This document shows positions 24,845 to 31,901 of a DNA stretch of 35,474 nt, in pieces. Under the pieces are notes generated by a model, which worked only from the letters and a program-made list of their open reading frames with translations, had not been told where the DNA came from and ran no database searches. Origin of the DNA: Gemmatimonadota bacterium (lineage in GTDB: Bacteria; Gemmatimonadota; Gemmatimonadetes; Gemmatimonadales; Gemmatimonadaceae); NCBI GenBank assembly GCA_947461225.1, contig CANHJV010000019.1, positions 1 to 35,474 on the forward strand. The letters are read 5' to 3'. Within the stretch, counting starts at the first letter, position 1. Every line of letters begins with the position of its first letter. Made by a program: the position numbers and the translations under genes.

Positions 24845-25519
24845 TCACTCCCCGCGAATACGGAGCGAATCCGGTGCAAACAGTCGCGGATCGACCCATC
24901 CGTTCACATCGGGAGAACGCACCTGACGCCAGCCGGCCCGATCGGTACCGAGCATGGCCCGCGAGTCGGGCTTGATCACGCCAACCACTTCGCCCCCTCG
25001 ACTCGCATCGTTGCGCACGTTGACCCACGTTCGGGCGACCGCCGGCGTCCATGTGATGCTGTCGATGGCACCAGCCGCCGTCACCGCGAGGCTATCGGCG
25101 AGCGTAGCTGGCCCCGTCGAGGTGGAAAGCTGGGCCGTGCCGGGGGCATTCGATAACGGCGCCACGCGATCGCTCGTGGCGACCTGCGTGAACGGCACCG
25201 ACTTGACGCTGAGCCGCTGCATGACCTCGACGCCCAGGGGTGCGCCGTACCGCCAGGCCACCGCGGCCACCGACACCGAGAGCACCACCGCGGCGGCGGA
25301 GCGCCACACGGTGGGCGACTGCCACGCCGCCGTGGGCAATACGCCGCACCAATGACAGGTGGCGTCGAAGCGGTGCATGATTCCGCAGCCACGGCAACGC
25401 AACAGCTTCACCCGATCACCGCGAGCGTTCTGCAGGTGAAACGGGTGAGCACAGCGCGGACACTGCGACGCAGCGACCAGCGCTTTGGAACCACATGCGG
25501 TGCAGCGGAGAAAGGCCAT
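24845..25519 (-). CDS. Double zinc-ribbon, TM and SH3-like domain protein
   Basis: A 224-residue protein not recognised as a named family. Two zinc-ribbon knuckle pairs occupy the N-terminus: Cys6, Cys9, Cys20, Cys23, then Cys42, Cys45, Cys55, Cys58. One transmembrane helix follows (about 71-90, WRSAAAVVLSVSVAAVAW). A Ser/Thr/Ala-rich linker leads to a C-terminal bacterial SH3-like domain (about 160-215: WVNVRNDASRGGEVVGVI, then WRQVRSPDVNGWVDPRLF). The likely topology is cytoplasmic zinc ribbons with an external SH3 domain that could bind peptidoglycan or a partner (inference). The ATG at 25519 was chosen because it begins the zinc-ribbon; no Shine-Dalgarno is clear, and an upstream start at 25666 cannot be ruled out. 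Confidence 0.8.
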   Translation of the reverse strand: MAFLRCTACGSKALVAASQCPRCAHPFHLQNARGDRVKLLRCRGCGIMHRFDATCHWCGVLPTAAWQSPTVWRSAAAVVLSVSVAAVAWRYGAPLGVEVMQRLSVKSVPFTQVATSDRVAPLSNAPGTAQLSTSTGPATLADSLAVTAAGAIDSITWTPAVARTWVNVRNDASRGGEVVGVIKPDSRAMLGTDRAGWRQVRSPDVNGWVDPRLFAPDSLRIRGE

Positions 25520-25740
25520 GTGATCGAGCGACCGAGGAAGCAAAGACGAGAAGAGCGGGCTACGAATACCGCCGACCTGTGGAGCCGAGCGACTCCCACT
25601 GGGAAGCCATCCAATCGACGGTGGGCGTACGCGACCGAATCCAATGGATGAAGGATTGGTCACCACGCCGATTCTCGCTACGTGACGGCGAGCAAGCGGG
25701 ACAAGAATTTTCGCCGCCGTTACAGCTGGGCGCCCACCGC

Positions 25741-25795
25741 GTTCAGGCGGCGTTCAGGCGGCGTTCAGGCGGCGTTCAGGCGGCGTTTAGGTGCC
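25741..25795 (-). repeat. 11-bp minisatellite across the HDOD stop codon
   Basis: Four perfect copies of gttcaggcggc (25741-25784) and a decayed fifth (25785-25795). The HDOD stop codon at 25776-25778 lies in the fourth copy. The unit is not a multiple of three. Confidence 0.9.
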
Positions 25796-26864
25796 GGCCC
25801 AGGATGCCGCGGCACTGGTGCTGATCCGCGTGGAGCTCCCCAAGGGTCCAAATGCCGTCGAAATCGAACGGGGTTCCCGTGCGCCGGGCGTGATCGGCCC
25901 GCTCGGCCAGATATAGGACTTCCGCCAGCGGATGCCTGCAGGCGGGGCGTTCCTTCCGGTGATGCAGGCCGATGGCGTCCGCCGCGGCCGGACCAAGCCC
26001 CCACTGGTGGGCGGCCAGCGCCCCGAGGGGCTCATGCAGGTGCGCCAAGGCGAGCGAGAGCCAGTCGTCCGGCAGCCGAATGGCCCGACGACGTGCGGTG
26101 CGGAGCGCGGAGATCCGGTCGAACATGACCAATTTGCCGACGTCGTGGAGGAGGGCGACGGCGAACGCCTCTTCCGGGTCGGCACCGCACGCCACCGCGA
26201 GCGGACGCGCCAATGGTGCCGTGCTGACCATGTGCGACCAGACGTCGGCCACCATGCCATCGTACACCCCGCCCGGCTTGCTGAGCAGGCCATCCACACA
26301 CGTGGAGAGCACAATGGCCTGGGTTCCGACAAGGCCAATGCGATCGACGGCCGCGTCGAGCCGGAGCACGGACTGGAGCCCCGCGGCGTACAACGCCCCA
26401 TTCGCCGCCTTGAGCAGCGACTGCACGAGCGCGGGGTCGGTGGACAGGCGATCGGCCAGCTGGGCACGCGACAGGGACTCGTCGTCGCACAGCCCCATCG
26501 CGTCACGCGCGGCGGCGGGCAGCTGACGAATGACATCGGCCGGCTCTTCGCCAAGCAACTGGAGTAGTCCTTCCACATCGGGCCACTTCGCCGCGTTGTC
26601 GCTCGCCCGCCATTCTGCTTCGAGCTTCGCGATCACGTGGTCGCGACGGTCTACCCAGAAGCCGATATCGCGTGCCACCCACGCTTTCGGTGTGGCGTCG
26701 TCGAGATCGTGAACGGCTCGTTCCGGCCGAGTGCGGAGTCCCAGAGCCGGAGCGGGGGCGCGAACGGGGGTGGATGCACGACGGAAGAGACGGCGAACGA
26801 GAGTCAGCAGCACGATGGACGAGTACCGGCGCGGTGCGATCGACCACGCTCCGCAGTACAGCAT
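25776..26864 (-). CDS. HDOD domain protein
   Basis: A 362-residue protein with an HDOD domain (about residues 108-320), a degenerate HD-superfamily fold found in signalling and stress proteins. Visible marks are LSTDPALVQSLLKAANGALY, a helix-rich core, and VALLHDVGKLVMF with His240/Asp241. No GGDEF, EAL or receiver domain is attached, so it is a stand-alone HDOD protein, possibly tied to chemotaxis, twitching or cyclic-di-GMP circuits (inference). The first ~40 residues are basic and low in conservation. The start at 26864 is uncertain; a GTG about 16-17 codons in is an alternative. The C-terminus ends inside an 11-bp tandem repeat (LNAA then stop). Confidence 0.85.
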   Translation of the reverse strand: MLYCGAWSIAPRRYSSIVLLTLVRRLFRRASTPVRAPAPALGLRTRPERAVHDLDDATPKAWVARDIGFWVDRRDHVIAKLEAEWRASDNAAKWPDVEGLLQLLGEEPADVIRQLPAAARDAMGLCDDESLSRAQLADRLSTDPALVQSLLKAANGALYAAGLQSVLRLDAAVDRIGLVGTQAIVLSTCVDGLLSKPGGVYDGMVADVWSHMVSTAPLARPLAVACGADPEEAFAVALLHDVGKLVMFDRISALRTARRRAIRLPDDWLSLALAHLHEPLGALAAHQWGLGPAAADAIGLHHRKERPACRHPLAEVLYLAERADHARRTGTPFDFDGIWTLGELHADQHQCRGILGRHLNAA

Positions 26865-26903
26865 CGGCCTCTGCCCGTGACTCCTGTACTACGACATCGC
26901 CCT

Positions 26904-26933
26904 ATCCGCATCCGGCATATCCGCATTCGGCAT
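26904..26933. repeat. Two 15-bp tandem repeats
   Basis: atccgcatccggcat (26904-26918) and atccgcattcggcat (26919-26933) differ at one base. They lie in the short gap between the small membrane gene and the HDOD gene. Confidence 0.7.
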
Positions 26934-26940
26934 CCGCGCG

Positions 26941-27150
26941 TCATGCTCCATGGTGCGCGTTCGCTCCCTCATCCCCGTCGTCATCTGCCCGGGGATACAC
27001 CACGGCACGGTCGTGACCGAAGAGGGGCAATGCCTCATGGGAGCGCCGACGTGAGGAGATCGGCCGACGCATCCACCAGACGAGGCCGCCGACGATCCCG
27101 ACGAACACCAGCACGGCGGTCAGCGCGCCGAAGACGAGGCCATAGGACAT
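26941..27150 (-). CDS. Small single-TM membrane protein
   Basis: A predicted 69-residue protein, not recognised. Residues 3-26 form one hydrophobic helix (GLVFGALTAVLVFVGIVGGLVW). It is followed by a basic patch, RRPISSRRRSH, and an acidic, His-ending tail, as expected for an N-out/C-in single-span protein by the positive-inside rule. It sits between tspO and the HDOD gene on the same strand, with gaps of about 43 and 76 bases. A weak G-rich ribosome site (caggcggg) precedes the ATG. It is short, so it could still be a chance frame, but the clean helix and charge pattern favour a real gene. Confidence 0.55.
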   Translation of the reverse strand: MSYGLVFGALTAVLVFVGIVGGLVWWMRRPISSRRRSHEALPLFGHDRAVVYPRADDDGDEGANAHHGA

Positions 27151-27193
27151 GCCCGCCTGCTAGCGCAACTTTCATCCCCCCGGGCGGCTGGTG

Positions 27194-27673
27194 CTACAGC
27201 AGCTTGGGATTGAGGCGCCACACGGACACGGTGAGTGCCGTGGCGAAGCTGACCCACGCGAGATACGGCACGAAGAGCACGCCGGCGATCGTGTCGCGAC
27301 GCCAGAACAGCACCAGCGTGATCGTAATCGTGATCCACAGGCACACGACCTCGATCATCGCTTCCACTCCGCTGCGCCGGACGAAGAAGAAGTAGCTCCA
27401 GGCCATGTTCAAGACGAGCTGCACGAAGTAGAACGACAGCTCGAGCTTGGCGCCGCCGAACCCCGCCTGCGACCAGATGCGCCAGGCGGCGGTGCCCATC
27501 ACAATGTACAAGACCGTCCATGCAGGACCGAAGAGCCATGCGGGCGGCGCCCAGGCGGGCTTCTGGAGCATCGCGTAGAACTCCGCGGCCGCCTTGGCCG
27601 TGACCGCGCCGCCGACGGCGGCGATGCTGGTGCCAAAGATCCAGGCGAGCAGGCTCGGTAATGATTGCGACAT
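27194..27673 (-). CDS. tspO: TspO/MBR family tryptophan-rich sensory protein
   Basis: A 159-residue five-helix membrane protein of the TspO/peripheral benzodiazepine receptor family, which binds porphyrins and cholesterol-like ligands. The hallmark is YAMLQKPAWAPPAWLFGPAW (about 33-52), followed by TVLYIVMGTAAW. Other conserved parts are LVLNMAWSYFFF and, near the C-terminus, VPYLAWVSFATALTVSVWRLN. Length is usual. In photosynthetic bacteria TspO controls pigment genes, but none are in this window. The ATG at 27673 begins the first helix; the longer frame from 27739 is not needed. It diverges from the metalloprotease gene at 27829 over a 155-base gap in which I see no strong promoter. Confidence 0.93.
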   Translation of the reverse strand: MSQSLPSLLAWIFGTSIAAVGGAVTAKAAAEFYAMLQKPAWAPPAWLFGPAWTVLYIVMGTAAWRIWSQAGFGGAKLELSFYFVQLVLNMAWSYFFFVRRSGVEAMIEVVCLWITITITLVLFWRRDTIAGVLFVPYLAWVSFATALTVSVWRLNPKLL

Positions 27674-27828
27674 GATCGGAAGATGGTGGAAGGTGACCGC
27701 CAGCGTCAGGGACGCTCGGCTTTCCCGGCCATGGAGCACGTTCCATCAGACCACGTTGCTGGTGCGTATAGCGGGTGGCACTATTGCCGGGCGCTTTCGG
27801 CCCGACCTGTCCCCCGTACCGGATCTTT

Positions 27829-30366
27829 ATGCATCTCCCTCGTGAATTCCTCGTTGGCGTCCTGTTCACTGTCGCCGCGAGCACCGCCACGGCGCCGGTC
27901 GCCCACGCGCAGCAGACCCCGCCGGCCGGGGCTGCCGCGCAGCCTCCCGCTGAAGGCGCGGCCGGCGCTGGTGCCGGCGCGGCCGCCCGTCGCGGTCCAC
28001 GCCCCTATGCTCAGGTGATCACGGCGCGGGCGCACACCGAGCGTGGCGGCGTCACGGTGCACCGCGTGGATGACCGTTACTTCTTCGAGGTCCCGGATTC
28101 GCTCGTGGGGCGCGACTTCCTGATGGTGACGCGCGTGGCCGGCGTGCCAGCGGGCGCAGGCGGGTTCCAGAGCGCCGGCAGCTCGCTGAATGAGCGGCTG
28201 ATCCGCTGGGAGCGCGTGAACGACCGCGTACTGCTAAAGAGCGTGAGCACAGGAGCCGTGGCCGACGACTCGCTGCCGATCGCGCGCAGTGTGGCCCAGA
28301 ACAACTATCCGGCCATCATCGGCGCCTTTCCGATTGCGGCGTTCGGGCGCGACAGCGCGGCATACGTGATCGACGTGACCGACTTCTTTGCCAACGACAA
28401 TCCCGCCACCTCTGGTCTCGACGCCAATGCGCGTCGTAGCTACGGGGTCCGTCGGTACGACGCGGCGCGCAGCTACATCAGCAGCGTGCGCGGGTTTCCG
28501 ATCAACATCGAAGTGCGCCAGGTGCAGACGTTCGACGCGGCGACGCCGCCCGCCGATGCCGATGGGGCGACGGTCACGATGGAGACGCGGCAGTCGTTCG
28601 TGCTGCTGCCCAAGACGCCGATGCGTCCACGCTACGCCGACGCGCGCGTAGGCTACTTCTCGGTGGACCGCGTGAACTACGGCCTCGACGTGCAGAAGGC
28701 CGAGAGTCAGGAGTTCATCACGCGCTGGCGCCTCGAGCCGAAGGATCCGGCGGCGTATGCGCGGGGTGAGCTGGTGGAGCCGATCAAGCCCATCGTGTAC
28801 TACCTCGACCCCGCGACCCCGACGCGGTGGAAGCGGTACGTGCGCGAAGGCGTGGAGAACTGGCAGAAGGTATTCGAGAAGGCCGGGTTCAAGAACGCCA
28901 TCCTCGCCAAGGATGCCCCGTCGAAGACGGACGATCCGGATTTCGATCTCGACGATGCGCGCTACTCCATTGTGCGCTGGGCGGCGAGCCTCACGCGCAA
29001 CGCCACCGGTCCACACACGCACGATCCGCGTTCCGGTGAGATCATCAACAGCGAAATCACGTGGTATCACAACCACATGCGGTCGTACCGCAATTGGCTC
29101 ATGATGGAGACGGGTGCCGCGAACCCGTCGGCGCGCACGCTCGACATTCCGGAAGAGCTGATGGGCGAGACGATGCGTCAGGTGATCACGCACGAAATCG
29201 GTCACGCGCTGGGGCTGCAGCACAACATGATCGCGTCGGCGTCATTCCCGGTGGACTCGCTGCGCAGTCCGTCGTTCACGCGCGTGTACGGCGTGAGTGC
29301 CACCATCATGGACTACGCGCGGCAGAACTATGTGGCGCAGCCGGGTGACGGCCTGCGGCCCAAGGACTTCATCCGTCGCGTGGGACCGTTCGACGACTTC
29401 GCGATCAACTGGGGATATCGCGTGATTGCGGCACCGACGGCCGAAGCCGAGCGGGCCACGTTGCATCGATGGCTCACGCAGCAGTCGGGCCCGTTCCCGT
29501 ACCGCTTCGCGTCGCAACAACTCGCGGCGGGCGACCCGCGCAACCAGACGGAAGATCTGGGCGACGATCCGATCAAGGCGTCGACGTTCTCGACGATGAA
29601 CTACAAGCGCGTGCTCCCGAACCTGGTGGCATGGACCTCAACGCCGGGTGAGGACTACACCGAGCTGCGGGAGCTGTACGAGGAGACGGTGTCGCGGTGG
29701 TTCGGCAACATGAACCACGTGGCCACGATGCTGGGCGGCGTTGAGGTCGACCTGAAGACGTCCGAGCAGACCGGTGCGGTGTATCGCGTGTTGCCGAAAG
29801 CGCGCCAGCAGGCGGCGCTGGCGTTTCTCTCGGCCAACGTGATGACGACCCCCAGCTGGCTGTCGCCGCCGGGCATCGCCCAGCGCATCGGCCCGAGCAA
29901 CGTCGTGTCCACGCGTCAGGCTGGCGTGCTGACGTCGCTGCTCACGCCGGCGCGACTTGGACGCTTGGCGGAGTCGGAGAAGTACGATGCCGTGAACGCG
30001 TATCCGCTGGCCGAGTACCTGGCCGATCTCAAGCGCACGGTGTTCAGCGGTAACGCGCCCGACGCCGGTCGTCGTCAGTTGCAGCGCGTGTACGTGCAGC
30101 GGCTGGAGGCGCTCGTGTCTCCGCCCACGACACCGACCGCCGGCCCGCCGGGTGGCGGCGGTGGTGGTGGCGCCGGCGCGCGATTCACGCCGTTCGTGAC
30201 GGCTCCCGTGCTCGCGCAGAGTGACCTCCCCGCACTGGCGCGGCTGCAATTGCGTGAGATCCAGCGCGACGCCCGCGCTGCGGCGCAAGCGTCGGCCGGC
30301 ACGACCAGTCGCGCCCACTGGAGCGACATCGCGGATCGCGTGAGCGCGATCCTGGAACCGAAGTAA
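27829..30366 (+). CDS. Secreted zinc-dependent metalloprotease (DUF5117/DUF4953-type)
   Basis: An 845-residue secreted metalloprotease with a signal peptide (MHLPREFLVGVLF, ending VAHAQQ). The metzincin-like zinc site HEIGHALGLQH is at residues 455-465: His455, Glu456, His459, with His465 as third ligand. The N-terminal part (about 75-420) matches the DUF5117 style, such as YFFEVPDSLVGRDFLMVTRV and PIKPIVYYLDPATPTRWKRYVREGV. The region after the zinc site, including ATIMDYARQNYVAQPGD, fits DUF4953. A Gly-rich linker with a GGGGGGGAG run sits near residue 780. These proteins are abundant in Bacteroidota and Gemmatimonadota and often lie by SusCD pairs, as here. They probably act in the periplasm or at the surface. 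The ATG at 27829 begins the signal; an upstream in-frame start at 27775 adds a non-signal stretch. Confidence 0.92.
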   Translation: MHLPREFLVGVLFTVAASTATAPVAHAQQTPPAGAAAQPPAEGAAGAGAGAAARRGPRPYAQVITARAHTERGGVTVHRVDDRYFFEVPDSLVGRDFLMVTRVAGVPAGAGGFQSAGSSLNERLIRWERVNDRVLLKSVSTGAVADDSLPIARSVAQNNYPAIIGAFPIAAFGRDSAAYVIDVTDFFANDNPATSGLDANARRSYGVRRYDAARSYISSVRGFPINIEVRQVQTFDAATPPADADGATVTMETRQSFVLLPKTPMRPRYADARVGYFSVDRVNYGLDVQKAESQEFITRWRLEPKDPAAYARGELVEPIKPIVYYLDPATPTRWKRYVREGVENWQKVFEKAGFKNAILAKDAPSKTDDPDFDLDDARYSIVRWAASLTRNATGPHTHDPRSGEIINSEITWYHNHMRSYRNWLMMETGAANPSARTLDIPEELMGETMRQVITHEIGHALGLQHNMIASASFPVDSLRSPSFTRVYGVSATIMDYARQNYVAQPGDGLRPKDFIRRVGPFDDFAINWGYRVIAAPTAEAERATLHRWLTQQSGPFPYRFASQQLAAGDPRNQTEDLGDDPIKASTFSTMNYKRVLPNLVAWTSTPGEDYTELRELYEETVSRWFGNMNHVATMLGGVEVDLKTSEQTGAVYRVLPKARQQAALAFLSANVMTTPSWLSPPGIAQRIGPSNVVSTRQAGVLTSLLTPARLGRLAESEKYDAVNAYPLAEYLADLKRTVFSGNAPDAGRRQLQRVYVQRLEALVSPPTTPTAGPPGGGGGGGAGARFTPFVTAPVLAQSDLPALARLQLREIQRDARAAAQASAGTTSRAHWSDIADRVSAILEPK

Positions 30367-30408
30367 GTAAGGGGTATGGAGTAAGGGGTACGGAGTAAGG
30401 AGTAGGCG
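30367..30408. repeat. Tandem 14-mers, left side of the terminator
   Basis: gtaaggggtatgga (30367-30380), gtaaggggtacgga (30381-30394) and gtaaggagtaggcg (30395-30408). They are inverted relative to the right-hand pair at 30458-30485. Confidence 0.85.
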
Positions 30409-30418
30409 GTATCACGCA

Positions 30419-30456
30419 CGAAGGGCCCCGAACAGCACATCGTTCGGGGCCCTTCG
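30419..30456. terminator. Bidirectional terminator between convergent genes
   Basis: A perfect 15-bp stem (30419-30433 with 30442-30456, including gaagggccccgaac) and an 8-base loop. It lies between the convergent metalloprotease and SusD genes. An outer arm pair, 30388-30404 with 30459-30475 (17 bases), can extend the structure. Confidence 0.85.
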
Positions 30457-30457
30457 C

Positions 30458-30485
30458 GTACTCCTTACTCCGTACTCCTTACTAC
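30458..30485. repeat. Tandem 14-mers, right side of the terminator
   Basis: gtactccttactcc (30458-30471) and gtactccttactac (30472-30485), reverse complements in style of the left-hand array. Confidence 0.85.
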
Positions 30486-30492
30486 GCCGTCA

Positions 30493-31890
30493 TCACGGGA
30501 GCCGATCGGTGCAACCCTTGAAGTTCGGGTTGTTCCGCTCGTCGGTGACGACGGGGAGATTGACGTCTCCGCCGTAGTTTCCGCCCTTGTAGTGCACGCC
30601 CTGCGGGAAGACCTGATCGACCGTGCGACCGTACTGGCGCACGAGGCGACGCATGTCGCCGAGGCGCTGGCCGCGGCTGAACGTCCAGAAGGCCTTCTCA
30701 CGGAAGTGCAGCGATACGCGAGCCGCTTCCGAGCCGGGATCGACCAGCGGCGCCATCGCCGTCGGCTGAATATCGGCCAGCTTTGGCGGCGCCGCGCGCA
30801 GCGCGTTGTGAATCGCGAGCCACCCGGCGGTGTTACCGGCCTTGAGCGCGGCTTCGGCTTCGATCATGCGCGCATCGACGCCGTTGGCCACGTCCACCGC
30901 CGTGAACTGCCCCCACATCGTGGTGGTGCGGGTGTACGTCAGACCGTCCTGACCGTTCACCGAGCCCGACGTGGGCGTGACCACCGGCAAGCGCGGATCA
31001 CGCGCCGACGCGAAGGGGATGGCGTTACGCACGAGGATGAGGCGCGCATTGCCCTCGGCGCTGTCACCCACGCTGTAGCGACGCGAGCTGAGCCCCTGTC
31101 CCCAGATGGTGTTCGTACCAGCGTTGGCCGAGAACGTGTGCTGATACAGGAACGAGGTCGGCACGCCCGTGACCAACGTGCCGGCACCGGCGAAGTCACC
31201 GCGGGCCAGCGCGACACGCGCGCGGGTGACCCGGAGCGCCCGATTCATCAGCACGCTGGCGGCGTCGGTGCCGTTCGCGTACGTGAGCCCGGAGTCGAGG
31301 GAGGCGGCCGCGATGGCGAACAGCTCCTGATTCGTCTTCGGTACGCCGTTTTCCGGCAGCGGCACCGCGTTGCCGTTACCAATCGGCACACCGTTGCAGA
31401 AGTCGGACGCCATCTGCATCTCGGCGTAGCCACGCGCCAGATACATCTCGGCGATCAGTGCGCGCGCGTCGGGACGCACGGCATTCAACGCCGTAATGGC
31501 CTGATCGGCGCGCGTACGCACGCGATACAGATTGCGGAGCATACCGGTGATCGAGGAGTTGAACTCCTGAATCTGCCGCTGGTCGGTCTCGTCGTTCTGG
31601 ATGAACGTGGAGCTGGTCGACCATTCATCGGCCAACAGGCCGCCGAAGAGCCACGTGCTCTCGCCGGCGCCCGTGGTGGTGCGGAACGTGGCAATCGCGC
31701 CGTTGGCGACGGCAACAGCCGCTTCCGGAGAGACGACGTCGGACGGATTGATGATGTCCGGGTCGGTGACCTGGAGGAGCTGGTTATTCGCTTCCTGACA
31801 GGCAGTGGCCGAGATGGCCAGTGCCAGGGTGAGTCCGGTACCCAGGCGTCGCGGCATGGTGGACCGGCCCGTGGTGTGTTTCTGAGTCAT
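30493..31890 (-). CDS. RagB/SusD-family outer-membrane lipoprotein
   Basis: A 465-residue SusD-like surface substrate-binding lipoprotein that works with the SusC transporter. The N-terminus has a basic start, a hydrophobic signal and a lipobox ending at Cys31 (SATAC). The body is helical and typical of SusD, with the opening VTDPDIINPSDVVSPEAAVAVANGAI (first residues of TPR-like repeats), EMYLARGYAEMQMASDFCNGVPIG and a C-terminal REKAFWTFSRGQRLGDMRRL. The ATG at 31890 has AGGAG eight bases ahead, and this site overlaps the susC stop codon, so translation is coupled. The gap is 11 bases. No glycoside hydrolase is next to it; a secreted protease is. The cargo may therefore be peptide rather than glycan (inference). 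Confidence 0.92.
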   Translation of the reverse strand: MTQKHTTGRSTMPRRLGTGLTLALAISATACQEANNQLLQVTDPDIINPSDVVSPEAAVAVANGAIATFRTTTGAGESTWLFGGLLADEWSTSSTFIQNDETDQRQIQEFNSSITGMLRNLYRVRTRADQAITALNAVRPDARALIAEMYLARGYAEMQMASDFCNGVPIGNGNAVPLPENGVPKTNQELFAIAAASLDSGLTYANGTDAASVLMNRALRVTRARVALARGDFAGAGTLVTGVPTSFLYQHTFSANAGTNTIWGQGLSSRRYSVGDSAEGNARLILVRNAIPFASARDPRLPVVTPTSGSVNGQDGLTYTRTTTMWGQFTAVDVANGVDARMIEAEAALKAGNTAGWLAIHNALRAAPPKLADIQPTAMAPLVDPGSEAARVSLHFREKAFWTFSRGQRLGDMRRLVRQYGRTVDQVFPQGVHYKGGNYGGDVNLPVVTDERNNPNFKGCTDRLP

Positions 31891-31901
31891 GGGCTGTTCT
31901 C

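Noticed and set aside
25741-25795. CRISPR array
   Set aside because: Units are 11 bases with no spacers; it is a simple tandem repeat.
27750-27800. Sigma-70 promoter for the metalloprotease (TTGCTG, 17 bases, CACTAT)
   Set aside because: Only three of six bases match in each box; too weak to list as a feature.
27829-30366. Reading the metalloprotease from 27775
   Set aside because: The extra 18 residues precede and disrupt a good signal peptide, and no ribosome site supports them.
30367-30489. Insertion-sequence ends
   Set aside because: The inverted arrays enclose only a terminator hairpin of about 50 bases, with no transposase and no target duplication.
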